Assembly (NCBI RefSeq): GCF_004352845.1
Contig: NZ_SJRX01000008.1
Span: 1 to 64,000 of the forward strand
Direction of reading: 5' to 3'
From: Luteimonas terricola
Lineage (GTDB): Bacteria; Pseudomonadota; Gammaproteobacteria; Xanthomonadales; Xanthomonadaceae
DNA length: 64,000 nucleotides
In this document: positions 1-9,054 of the stretch, one piece after another
How positions within the stretch are numbered: the stretch's first letter is position 1
Layout of the letters: every line of letters begins with the position of its first letter
Notes under the pieces: model-generated
Seen by the model: the letters and a program-made list of their open reading frames with translations, nothing else
Told to the model about the DNA's origin: nothing
Database searches by the model: none
Program-made: the position numbers and the translations under genes

Positions 1-307
1 GCCTTCGCGGCTCATGTCCCCCGGCATCCGCCTGGCGGCGGATGCCTCCTCCTTTACTTCCCCGCGAAGGCCTTCCGGCCACGACGGGGCTCGGCGTTGC
101 TGCGGGTTCGCGGGATACCGGCTTTGCCCTTGGGGGCGCCGCGTACTGCTGCGCACCGGGTGCCAAGGCCCTTGAGAGCGAAGTCAAGGAGGAGGCGATG
201 GCCGCAGGCCAGCGCCGGGGGACATGAGCACTCAAGGGCCTTGGCACCCGGCGCCCGAGAGGATCAATGGCGCGCCATTCCCTCAGTTGGGAGAAGAACC
301 TTCTTTT
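1..307. repeat. Composite nested-palindrome repeat, copy 1
   Basis: This block of about 300 bp reappears as its reverse complement at 37992-38306. It carries two hairpin units in opposite orientation: unit A (1 to about 72, cut by the window start) and unit B (156-251, with perfect 21-bp outer arms at 156-176 and 231-251). A spacer at 73-155 separates them. On the right there is a flank with the palindrome TGGCGCGCCA (268-277) followed by a stretch that matches the second copy up to about 307. Each unit has outer arms, two constant linkers and an inner hairpin. No transposase is present. It ends about 50 bp upstream of the hutU start. Confidence 0.85.
156..251 (+). repeat. Hairpin unit B of composite repeat
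   Basis: The outer arms (156-176 and 231-251) are perfectly complementary over 21 bp. Inside are a constant left linker at 180-196 (containing AAGGAGG), an inner imperfect hairpin at about 195-215, and a constant right linker at 214-228 (ending ACATGAG). The linkers are identical to those of unit D (38239-38255 and 38274-38288), while arm and inner-stem sequences differ but keep pairing. By chance or not, AAGGAGG followed by ATG at 198 would open a nine-residue reading frame here; unit D lacks that ATG. Confidence 0.8.
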
Positions 308-317
308 CGCGCGATGC

Positions 318-323
318 GATAAT
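318..323 (+). promoter_or_regulatory. Possible extended -10 for hutU
   Basis: GATAAT at 318-323 is preceded by TGC (315-317), giving an extended -10 shape about 33 bp upstream of the chosen hutU start and just past the edge of the composite repeat. No convincing -35 hexamer is visible. This is an inference from pattern only. Confidence 0.3.
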
Positions 324-355
324 CCGGCGTCCAGTCCTGTGTGGATGCCCCGCCG

Positions 356-2020
<1,665 letters not shown>

Positions 2021-2095
2021 GCGGCGCCGGCTCGGCATCGCTTCACGGCAGGATGAACAGGAAAGCGGGATGATTGCGGCAGTCCACCCTCAGGT

Positions 2096-2353
2096 ATGGA
2101 GCAACATTCGATGGTCAACGGACAAGGTTCCACCGGCAACGTCATCGCCGCCATCTGCAGCCTCATCGTCCCCGGCCTGGGCCAGCTGGTGCAGGGACGC
2201 GTGCTCTCGGCGATCCTGTGGTTCGCGGCCGGCTGCATCGCCGGCGGCCTGACCTGGATCCTGACCCTGTCGCTGTTCCCGTTCGGCTGGTTCGTGGTCA
2301 GCCTGTTTTCCTGCATCAGCGCGGCCCTGTACCGGCGGCCTGTGCAACGGTAA
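2096..2353 (+). CDS. Small two-helix membrane protein
   Basis: This is an 85-residue protein with two hydrophobic segments (about residues 17-50 and 52-75). The first contains a PGLGQ motif reminiscent of TM2-type small membrane proteins. The C-terminus is basic (YRRPVQR). An alternative start at 2111 (MVNGQG) has GGAG about ten bases upstream and may be the true start. Its position 75 bp after hutU does not suggest a shared role. Function unknown; the membrane location is inferred from hydrophobicity only. Confidence 0.65.
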   Translation: MEQHSMVNGQGSTGNVIAAICSLIVPGLGQLVQGRVLSAILWFAAGCIAGGLTWILTLSLFPFGWFVVSLFSCISAALYRRPVQR

Positions 2354-2360
2354 GCGTGCC

Positions 2361-2384
2361 GCCCTCCAGCGCAACGCGGAGGGC
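2361..2384. terminator. Hairpin after small membrane gene
   Basis: GCCCTCC (2361-2367) and GGAGGGC (2378-2384) pair around a ten-base loop whose ends (GCG/CGC) could extend the stem, eight bases after the stop codon of the upstream gene. There is no T-run, so termination strength is uncertain. Confidence 0.45.
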
Positions 2385-2407
2385 ATCCGATGCCGCAGGT
2401 CCGTTGC

Positions 2408-2512
2408 TTACGAAGCGACGATGGCGGCGCGCGCCGCCACGGTGGCCTCGTCCGGATGCTGCGCCGAATCCGCGTGCTCCAGACCGGCGAGGACGGTGCG
2501 GACGCGCGACAT
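2408..2512 (-). CDS. Possible 34-residue protein
   Basis: A short frame begins at an ATG (complement 2510-2512) just after an AGAAGG run and ends at TAA (2408-2410). It has strong G/C third-position bias, like real genes here, and is alanine- and valine-rich near its end. No family is recognised. It lies in a 266-bp stretch between the small membrane protein and the next gene that otherwise holds only a hairpin and a promoter. Confidence 0.3.
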   Translation of the reverse strand: MSRVRTVLAGLEHADSAQHPDEATVAARAAIVAS

Positions 2513-2561
2513 GCCTTCTGGGCGTCCAAGCTCCCAAGGCCTATTCATAAATGTCTAAACG

Positions 2562-2570
2562 TGCTATACT
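2562..2570 (+). promoter_or_regulatory. Extended -10 promoter for the basic small protein
   Basis: TGC-TATACT (2562-2570) is a near-consensus extended -10 element in an AT-rich island (about 2540-2610) that stands out strongly from the surrounding high-GC DNA. A TTCATA at 2544-2549 is a poor and too-close -35, so the extended -10 probably carries recognition. It would drive the gene starting at about 2620, leaving a 5' leader of roughly 40 bases. Confidence 0.6.
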
Positions 2571-2619
2571 TTGCTCCGTAAGTCACTGTAAACATTAAAT
2601 TTATTTGTGGAGGATCAAA

Positions 2620-2880
2620 ATCACCAGCCAGATCAAGCACTCAATCCTGTCCCTTTTCTTCCCTCGCCGCCCTTCCCGGACCACGCGCTCCCGCGCCAGG
2701 TCGAAGCCGGCCACGAGCCTCACGCGCATCCAGGCCGGCCTGCCGCAGGCACGCTCCGCGCCCGCCCATCACGTGCCTCGCCGCCGCAGCAGCCCGCACG
2801 TCGCCTATATCCACGGCAGCTATCGTTTGCGGCCGCGCCGCGACTCCCACATCGGCCAGCGGATGTTCCGCATCAGCTGA
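2620..2880 (+). CDS. Basic Arg/Ser-rich small protein, apparent ATC start
   Basis: This frame encodes about 86 residues with nearly all codons ending in G or C, as in real genes here. The product is rich in Arg, Ser and His and starts with a short hydrophobic stretch (SILSLFF). No ATG or GTG lies in frame at the start. The only good translation signal is GGAGG at 2609-2613, which is six bases before an ATC at 2620. An upstream in-frame TTG at 2605 precedes the GGAGG and has no ribosome site. The promoter at 2562-2570 fits. Its last eight bases overlap the end of the convergent DUF3037 gene. No function is recognised; the basic composition could suit nucleic-acid or ribosome binding, but that is speculation. 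Confidence 0.6.
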   Translation: MTSQIKHSILSLFFPRRPSRTTRSRARSKPATSLTRIQAGLPQARSAPAHHVPRRRSSPHVAYIHGSYRLRPRRDSHIGQRMFRIS

Positions 2881-3262
2881 CCCGCACCATCCTGTCCATC
2901 AGGTGCTCGACGATGGCGTCCATGTCGCCGCAACGGCCCATGTGCACCTGCGAGGTCTGGATGACGGCACTCCGTTTTGCGGTCAGCCAATGAAAGCGCG
3001 CGCGCTGCGGGAGCAGGCCGATCGGGCCGCCCCCGGGGCCGCCTTCGCAGATGCGCCGGATGGCGTCGAGGTGGCGCCGCAGGGTCGGCAGGTCGATCCG
3101 CGGATCCAGTGCGCGCAGGCGGGCCTCGTCGAGTTCGACGACCGCCTTGAGGTACCCCGTCTTCTCGCAGGAGACGATCACGCCCACGTTGATGAACTCG
3201 CCGCGCTCCACGCGCGGCACCACCCGGATGACGGCGTAGTCGTAGCTGTCATGCGCGCGCAT
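2873..3262 (-). CDS. DUF3037 family protein
   Basis: This 129-residue protein has the DUF3037 N-terminal pattern (YDYAVIRVVPRVERGEFINVG), followed by the conserved segment about LDxRIDLPTLRRHLDAI. Its start overlaps the end of the HipA-like kinase gene by 14 bp, so the two are almost certainly co-transcribed and translationally coupled. The pairing of a HipA-like kinase domain gene with DUF3037 is a recurring arrangement in bacteria; the joint function is not established. The gene ends convergently against the small basic protein. Confidence 0.85.
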   Translation of the reverse strand: MRAHDSYDYAVIRVVPRVERGEFINVGVIVSCEKTGYLKAVVELDEARLRALDPRIDLPTLRRHLDAIRRICEGGPGGGPIGLLPQRARFHWLTAKRSAVIQTSQVHMGRCGDMDAIVEHLMDRMVRVS

Positions 3263-4019
3263 GGATGGCCTCCTGCACGAAGGCATGCGGCAGCGCCAGG
3301 CGCTGCTGCAGATAACTGGTGTAGGCGTCGCGCTGCTGCTGCGGGCTGGCAAAGCCGTCGCCGCCCTGGAGCCATGGGTCCGGGACCAGCGCCACGATCT
3401 GCGCCAGCCGCTCCGGCGGCAGCAGGGCGCTGAGGCGCACGTCCGCCTGCTCCAGTTCGCTGGCCCAGGGAAGCAGGACGTGGTCGCGGATGAGCGGGAA
3501 GGGCTTCCCGGCACCCGAGGTGTCGCCGTCCCAGCCGTGGTGGAAGTACAGCGACGCGCCGTGGTCGATCAGGGTCAGCTGGCCGTGCCACACCAGCAAA
3601 TTGGGGTTGCGCGCGCTGCGGTCGACGTTGCTGGTGAACGCATCGAGCCAGACGATCGCCGAAGCGAGTCCGGCCGACGGCTGTTCCGCCACGGGGTCGA
3701 AGTTCACCGCGCCGGGAAGGTAGTCGAGCGCGATGTTGAGGCCCGCGCTGGCCTGGATCAGCTGCTGGATCTCGGGATCGCCTTCGGTGCGGGCCAGTCC
3801 GGCATCGAGTTCGATGAAGACGATCTCCGGAACCGGGAGGCCCAGCGCGCGTGCGATCTCGCCGGAGACCAGCTCCGCCACCAGCGCCCGCGGCCCCTGG
3901 CCGGCGCCGCGGAACTTGAGCACGTACATACCGTCGTCGTCGGCCTCGACGATGGCGGGCATCGAGCCGCCTTCGCGCAGGGGCGTGACGTAGCGGGTGG
4001 CGTGGACGGTGCGTGGCAT
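3249..4019 (-). CDS. HipA-like kinase domain protein
   Basis: This 256-residue protein resembles the HipA-like kinase family (HipA_2). It has an N-terminal loop with REGGSMP, a lysine-containing strand (MYVLKFRGAGQGPRAL, possible ATP contact), a catalytic-loop-like segment (WLDAFTSNVDRSARNPNLL) and a metal-binding-like LIDHGASLYFHH. These match the N-D and D-H-G order expected of a protein-kinase fold. It lacks the HipB-type DNA-binding partner of classical HipBA toxin systems and is instead coupled to DUF3037. It is transcribed divergently from the permease across a 144-bp gap. Kinase activity and target are inferred, not shown. Confidence 0.8.
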   Translation of the reverse strand: MPRTVHATRYVTPLREGGSMPAIVEADDDGMYVLKFRGAGQGPRALVAELVSGEIARALGLPVPEIVFIELDAGLARTEGDPEIQQLIQASAGLNIALDYLPGAVNFDPVAEQPSAGLASAIVWLDAFTSNVDRSARNPNLLVWHGQLTLIDHGASLYFHHGWDGDTSGAGKPFPLIRDHVLLPWASELEQADVRLSALLPPERLAQIVALVPDPWLQGGDGFASPQQQRDAYTSYLQQRLALPHAFVQEAIHARA

Positions 4020-4163
4020 CGGGCAAGGATAGCGTCCGGCGTGCCGGAGTGGCTCTTTCGGCATTGTCCCGCCCTCGGCCTGCGGCGTAGTCTGGCGAAC
4101 CGCTTCGTGCGGCCGGCCCGGCCGGTGCGCGAGCCGCCCCGCCGTCACGCGAGCCGTATCCGA

Positions 4164-5675
4164 ATGAGCCAGCCGCCAAGCCCACAGCCCGGTCCGTCGC
4201 GCAGCCTGTTCCGCACCAAATCCATCGAGCAGACCATCGCCGACAGCCACGAGCCCGGCCGCGAACTCAAGCGCACGCTCACCGCCTGGGACCTGATGAT
4301 CCTGGGCGTGGCGGTGGCAGTGGGCGCGGGCATCTTCTCGGTGGGCGCGCGTGCGGCGGGCAGCTTCGCGGGGCCGGCGGTCACGGTGTCCTTCATGCTC
4401 GCGGCGCTGGCCTGCGCGCTGGCGATCATGTGCTACGCGGAGTTCGCCTCCAGCATCCCGGTCGCCGGCAGCGCCTATACCTACACTTACGCCACGCTCG
4501 GCGAGTTCCTGGCCTGGATCATCGGCTGGGACCTGATCCTCGAACTGCTCACCGCGGGCGCCGTGATCGCCAAGTACTGGGGCATCTACCTGGCGATGGT
4601 GTTCGAGCTGCTGGATGTCCACATACCCACCACCATCGACGTGCTGGGCATCGGCGTGGACTGGGGACCGCTGTTCATCGTCAGCGTGTTCACGGCGCTG
4701 CTGATCATGGGCACCAAGATGTCGGCACGGGTCAACAACGTCTTCACCATCATCAAGGTCGGCATCGTGCTGTTCGTGATCGTGGTCGGGCTGACCTATT
4801 TCAACGCCGACAACCTCACGCCCTTCATCCCGCCGGCCGTACCTGCCGAAGGCGGCGGCGCGGACGCCTGGTCGCAGTCGCTGTTCTCGTGGATGACGGG
4901 CGCGGAGCCGGCGAAGTACGGCGTGGCCGGCGTGCTGTCGGGTGCGGCCCTGGTGTTCTTCGCCTTCATCGGCTTCGATGTGGTCGCGACCTCGGCCGAA
5001 GAGGTCAAGGATCCGCAGCGCACGCTGCCGCTGGGCATCTTCGGCGGCCTGGCCCTGGTCACGCTGCTGTACATCGGCGTGGCCTTCGCGCTGACCGGCA
5101 TGGTGCCGTACACGCTGCTGGCCGAAGCCGAGAATCCTTCGCTGGCCACGGCCTTCGTGGCCGTCGGCGCGGGCTGGGCGGCGCAGGTGATCTCGATCGG
5201 CATCCTGGTCGGCCTCACCACGGTGATCATGGTGTTGCTGATGGGCCTGTCACGCGTGCTGCTGGCCATGAGCCGCGACGGCCTGCTGCCGCGCTGGCTC
5301 AGCGTCACCTCGGAAACGCGCAAGACGCCGGTGCGGCTGCAGCTGATCAGCGGCGCGGCCGTGGCGCTGCTGGCCGGCTTCACCCAGGTCGAGATCCTGG
5401 AGGAGATGATCAACATCGGCACGCTGTCGGCCTTCGTGCTGGTGAGCATCGCGGTGGTGGTGCTGCGCCACAAGCGCCCGGACCTGCCGCGCGCCTACCG
5501 GGTGCCGTTCTCGCCGGTGCTGCCGATCGTCTCGGCCGCGCTGTGCTTCTACCTGATGCTCAACCTGACCACGCTGACCTGGGTGCGCTTCGCGGTGTGG
5601 CTGGCGATTGGTGCGGCGATCTATTTCGCCTACGGGCGGCGGCACGCGCGGGTCGGGTTGCCGTCGGCCCCGTGA
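4164..5675 (+). CDS. APC-family cationic amino-acid permease
   Basis: This 503-residue inner-membrane transporter has about 12-14 hydrophobic helices and belongs to the amino acid-polyamine-organocation superfamily, close to the CAT/YfnA branch. Helix 1 has the substrate-binding glycine motif (VGAGIFSVGARAA), the middle has FFAFIGFDVVATSAEEVKDPQR, and the C-terminal half keeps the R-x-x-x-AMSRDGLLP loop typical of this family. The chosen ATG (MSQPPSP) follows a region shared with the divergent HipA-like gene. Substrate is inferred to be an amino acid; exact specificity cannot be read. The next gene starts 10 bp downstream, suggesting co-transcription. Confidence 0.9.
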   Translation: MSQPPSPQPGPSRSLFRTKSIEQTIADSHEPGRELKRTLTAWDLMILGVAVAVGAGIFSVGARAAGSFAGPAVTVSFMLAALACALAIMCYAEFASSIPVAGSAYTYTYATLGEFLAWIIGWDLILELLTAGAVIAKYWGIYLAMVFELLDVHIPTTIDVLGIGVDWGPLFIVSVFTALLIMGTKMSARVNNVFTIIKVGIVLFVIVVGLTYFNADNLTPFIPPAVPAEGGGADAWSQSLFSWMTGAEPAKYGVAGVLSGAALVFFAFIGFDVVATSAEEVKDPQRTLPLGIFGGLALVTLLYIGVAFALTGMVPYTLLAEAENPSLATAFVAVGAGWAAQVISIGILVGLTTVIMVLLMGLSRVLLAMSRDGLLPRWLSVTSETRKTPVRLQLISGAAVALLAGFTQVEILEEMINIGTLSAFVLVSIAVVVLRHKRPDLPRAYRVPFSPVLPIVSAALCFYLMLNLTTLTWVRFAVWLAIGAAIYFAYGRRHARVGLPSAP

Positions 5676-5685
5676 TGGAACCCGC

Positions 5686-6570
5686 ATGACCGATATCGCC
5701 ATCCTCACGCCCGATCCCGCGGACCAGAGCTATCGGGATCTGTGGCAGAAGGTGCTGGCGCGGCTGCAGGACGCGCTGTCTTCACAGGGCATCGTGGCGG
5801 TGCCGACGCCCTGGACCGCGCACGTGGACGCTGCCGATGGCCTGCGGCGCTTCGCGCGCGTGCTGCCGCTGCTGGTCTGGGGCTACCACTGCGACCACGC
5901 ACGCTGGCTGCGGGCCTGCGCGACCTGGCGGCAGGCCGGTATTCCGATGTCCAACCCCGCCGACGTGCTGGCGTGGAACTCCGACAAGCGCTACCTGCTC
6001 GAACTGGCCGCGCGCGGCGTGGCGGTGCCGCCGACGGTGCTGATGAGCGAGGTGACGGGCGCGCAGCTGCGGCGGGTCTTCGCCGAGACCGGCGCCGACG
6101 AATTGATCGTGAAGCCGACGGTGTCCGGCGGCGCCTGGAGGACGCGGCGCGTGCATCGCGACGCGGCCCTCGACGAGGTGCCGGCGGGCGACGCGCATGG
6201 CGGGGACATGCTGGTCCAGCCCTATCTGCCGACCATCGCCAGCGAAGGCGAAACCTCGCTGCTGTTCTTCGGTGGCACGCTGAGCCACGTGGTGAACAAG
6301 CGGCCACCGGCCGGCGAGTTCCGCGTCCAGGAGCAGTTCGGCGGTGTCTACACGTCGCTGCCGGCGCCGCCGGCCGGTGCGCTGGCGCTTGCCGAACGCA
6401 CCTTGGCCGCCATCGACGCGCCACTGCTGTATGCCCGCATCGACACCGTGCCCGATGCCGAGGGCAACTGGCTGCTGATGGAAGCGGAACTGATCGAGCC
6501 GGATTTCTATCTCGGCGCGGATCCGCGACGGGGTGAGGGCTTCGCCGCGGCCCTGCAAGGGCTGCTGTAG
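5686..6570 (+). CDS. ATP-grasp (RimK/glutathione synthetase-like) protein
   Basis: This 294-residue protein has the ATP-grasp layout: an N-terminal pre-ATP domain (MTDIAILTPDP), a central lysine-bearing strand (ELIVKPTVSGGAW), the hinge DMLVQPYLPTIASEGETS and a C-terminal metal-binding segment ending in LMEAELIEPDFYL. Such proteins join a carboxylate to an amine or thiol by an acyl-phosphate. The substrates cannot be told from sequence. It begins 10 bp after the permease stop and may be co-transcribed with it. A strong hairpin follows the stop. Confidence 0.8.
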   Translation: MTDIAILTPDPADQSYRDLWQKVLARLQDALSSQGIVAVPTPWTAHVDAADGLRRFARVLPLLVWGYHCDHARWLRACATWRQAGIPMSNPADVLAWNSDKRYLLELAARGVAVPPTVLMSEVTGAQLRRVFAETGADELIVKPTVSGGAWRTRRVHRDAALDEVPAGDAHGGDMLVQPYLPTIASEGETSLLFFGGTLSHVVNKRPPAGEFRVQEQFGGVYTSLPAPPAGALALAERTLAAIDAPLLYARIDTVPDAEGNWLLMEAELIEPDFYLGADPRRGEGFAAALQGLL

Positions 6571-6586
6571 CCGTTAACGGGCGCCG

Positions 6587-6609
6587 GCTGTCGCAGGGGC
6601 TGCGACAGC
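6587..6609. terminator. Hairpin after ATP-grasp gene
   Basis: GCTGTCGCA (6587-6595) and TGCGACAGC (6601-6609) form a perfect nine-base stem around GGGGC, 17 bases after the ATP-grasp stop codon. No T-run follows, so it may be a weak terminator or an mRNA-stabilising stem. Confidence 0.55.
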
Positions 6610-6654
6610 GACGACGCAGCATGCGGGCCCAGCCGCCGCCGGAGCCTGCAGTCC

Positions 6655-9054
6655 TTGAACGCCATCCTCAAGCCCGGGAAGGGCCTTGCCGCCGCGACCG
6701 GCAGCGACGCCCTGGCCGCGAAGCTCGCGGCCAAGTATCCCGGCCGGATCACCGGCAGCCTGTTGCAGCCGGGGCAGGGAGGCGAGTACGCACCGTTCCC
6801 GGACGGCCTGCCGGAACCGCTGGCGCGGGCGCTGCGTGCGCGCGGCATCGAGCGGCTGTACAGCCACCAGGCACGCGCCTGGCAGGCGACGCAGGCCGGT
6901 CGCCACCTGGTCGTCGCCACGCCCACGGCCTCCGGAAAGTCGTTGTGCTACACGCTGCCCGTGGTGGCCAGCGCGCTGCGCGAGCGCGGCAAGGCGCTGT
7001 ACCTGTTCCCGACCAAGGCCCTGGCGCAGGACCAGGTGTCCGAGCTGCTGGAACTCAACGCCGCCGGCGACCTCGGCCTGCGCGCGGCGACTTTCGACGG
7101 CGACACGCCCGGCGACGCGCGCCGCGCGATCCGGGTCAGCGGCGACATCGTGGTCAGCAATCCCGACATGCTCCACCAGGGCATCCTGCCGCACCACACC
7201 AAGTGGGCGCAGTTCTTCGAGAACCTGCGCTACGTGGTGATCGATGAAGTGCATACCTACCGCGGGGTGTTCGGCAGCCACGCCGCCAACGTCATCCGGC
7301 GGCTGAAGCGGGTGTGTGCGTTCTACGGCGCATCGCCGCGCTTCATCCTGTGCTCGGCGACCATCGGCAACGCCGGCGCGCACGGCCGCGCGCTGATCGA
7401 AGCTGCGCTCGACGAGGTCGAGGTCATCGAGCACAGCGGCGCGCCGCGCGGCGACAGGCACGTGCTGCTGTGGAACCCGCCGGTGGTCAATCCCGACCTC
7501 GGCATCCGCGCGTCCGCGCGTTCGCAGTCCAACCGCATCGCGCGGCTGGCGATCCGCGCCGGGCTGAAGACGCTGGTGTTCTGCCAGTCGCGGTCGATGG
7601 TCGAAGTGCTCACCAAATACCTCAAGGAAGTCTTCGACCACGACCCGCGCAAGCCGCGCCGCATCCGCGCCTACCGCGGGGGCTACCTGCCGACCGAGCG
7701 CCGCGCGGTGGAGCAGGACATGCGCGCGGGTCGCATCGACGGCATCGTCAGCACCTCGGCGCTGGAGCTGGGCGTCGACATCGGCAGCCTGGACGTCGTG
7801 GTGCTCAACGGCTATCCCGGCAGCATCTCCGCGACCTGGCAGCGCTTCGGCCGCGCCGGGCGCCGGCAGCAGCCCTCGCTGGGCGTGCTGGTGGCGAGCT
7901 CCGAGGCGCTGGACCAGTACGTGGTGCGGCACCCGGAGTTCTTCGCCGCGGCCAGCCCCGAGCAGGCGCGCATCGAGCCCGACCAGCCGCTGATCCTGCT
8001 CGACCACATCCGCTGCGCGGCCTTCGAGCTGCCGTTCCGCAACGGCGACGGCTTCGGCCCGGTGGATCCGGGCCCGTGGCTGGAAGTGCTCGCGGAAAGC
8101 GGCGTGCTGCACCATGAAGGCGAGCGCTGGGAGTGGATCGCCGACAGCTATCCTGCGCAGGCGGTGAACCTGCGCTCGGTGGCCGACGGCAACTTCGTGG
8201 TGGTCGACAGAACCGATGGCCGCCAGAAGATCATCGCCGAGGTCGACTATTCCGCCGCCGCGCTGACGCTGTACGAGGGCGCGATCCACATGGTGCAGTC
8301 CGAGCCCTTCCAGGTGGAGCGCCTGGACTGGGAGGGCCGCAAGGCCTACGTGCAGCGCACGCACGTCGACTACTACACCGACGCCATCGACTACACGAAG
8401 CTGAAGGTGCTCGATGACGCCGAGCAGGCGCCGGCGGGCCAGGGCTCGGCGCACCTGGGCGAGGTGCACGTCGTGCGCCGCGTGTCGGGCTACAAGAAGA
8501 TCCGTTTTCACACCCACGAGAACATCGGCTACGGCCCGGTGACGCTGCCCGACCAGGAGCTGCACACCAGCGCCGTGTGGTGGCAGCTGCCGCAGCGGGT
8601 GCTGGAGGATGCGTTCGCGATGCGCCACGAGGCGCTGGACGGCTTCCTCGGCGCGGCGCATGCGCTGCACCTGGTGGCGCAGGTGGCGGTGATGGCGGAG
8701 TCGCGCGACCTGCTGAAGTCGGTGGGAAGCGGTGATGGTGCGTGGTTCGCGAACCGCGACGCGCGCGGTGCTGGAAACGACCCTGGTGACGGCGTGATGG
8801 TGCTCGCCGGGGCCGGACGCTTCACGCCCACGCTGTATCTCTACGACAACTATCCCGGCGGCGTCGGCCTCTCGTCGCCACTGTACGAGCGCCGGGCCGA
8901 ACTGGTCGCGCAGGCGCGCGCGGTAGTGGCGAGCTGCGACTGCCACGGCGGCTGCCCGGCCTGTGTGGGCCCGATCCTGGCCACCGACGAGGACGCCGCG
9001 CGGACGCCACGGCAGCTGGCGCTGCGCGTGCTGGATCTGCTGGTGACCGGATGA
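6655..9054 (+). CDS. mrfA: MrfA-like DEAD/DEAH helicase with C-terminal zinc motif (DUF1998)
   Basis: This 799-residue superfamily-2 helicase matches the MrfA/YprA family, a DNA-damage helicase acting in mitomycin-lesion repair in Bacillus. Visible motifs are the Q-like YSHQARAW, Walker A ATPTASGKS (near 88-96), DEVH (near 197-200), SATIGN, the domain-2 STSALELGVDIG and the arginine finger QRFGRAGRR. The C-terminus carries the four-cysteine zinc motif CDCHGGCPAC (near 761-770) of DUF1998. The start is a TTG at 6655 with GGAG about ten bases upstream; no better in-frame start exists. It overlaps the next gene by four bases, and that gene is the matching exonuclease. Confidence 0.9.
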   Translation: MNAILKPGKGLAAATGSDALAAKLAAKYPGRITGSLLQPGQGGEYAPFPDGLPEPLARALRARGIERLYSHQARAWQATQAGRHLVVATPTASGKSLCYTLPVVASALRERGKALYLFPTKALAQDQVSELLELNAAGDLGLRAATFDGDTPGDARRAIRVSGDIVVSNPDMLHQGILPHHTKWAQFFENLRYVVIDEVHTYRGVFGSHAANVIRRLKRVCAFYGASPRFILCSATIGNAGAHGRALIEAALDEVEVIEHSGAPRGDRHVLLWNPPVVNPDLGIRASARSQSNRIARLAIRAGLKTLVFCQSRSMVEVLTKYLKEVFDHDPRKPRRIRAYRGGYLPTERRAVEQDMRAGRIDGIVSTSALELGVDIGSLDVVVLNGYPGSISATWQRFGRAGRRQQPSLGVLVASSEALDQYVVRHPEFFAAASPEQARIEPDQPLILLDHIRCAAFELPFRNGDGFGPVDPGPWLEVLAESGVLHHEGERWEWIADSYPAQAVNLRSVADGNFVVVDRTDGRQKIIAEVDYSAAALTLYEGAIHMVQSEPFQVERLDWEGRKAYVQRTHVDYYTDAIDYTKLKVLDDAEQAPAGQGSAHLGEVHVVRRVSGYKKIRFHTHENIGYGPVTLPDQELHTSAVWWQLPQRVLEDAFAMRHEALDGFLGAAHALHLVAQVAVMAESRDLLKSVGSGDGAWFANRDARGAGNDPGDGVMVLAGAGRFTPTLYLYDNYPGGVGLSSPLYERRAELVAQARAVVASCDCHGGCPACVGPILATDEDAARTPRQLALRVLDLLVTG

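Noticed and set aside
198-227. Nine-residue frame after AAGGAGG inside hairpin unit B
   Set aside because: The ATG is absent from unit D although the linkers are identical, so a translated peptide is not the conserved feature.
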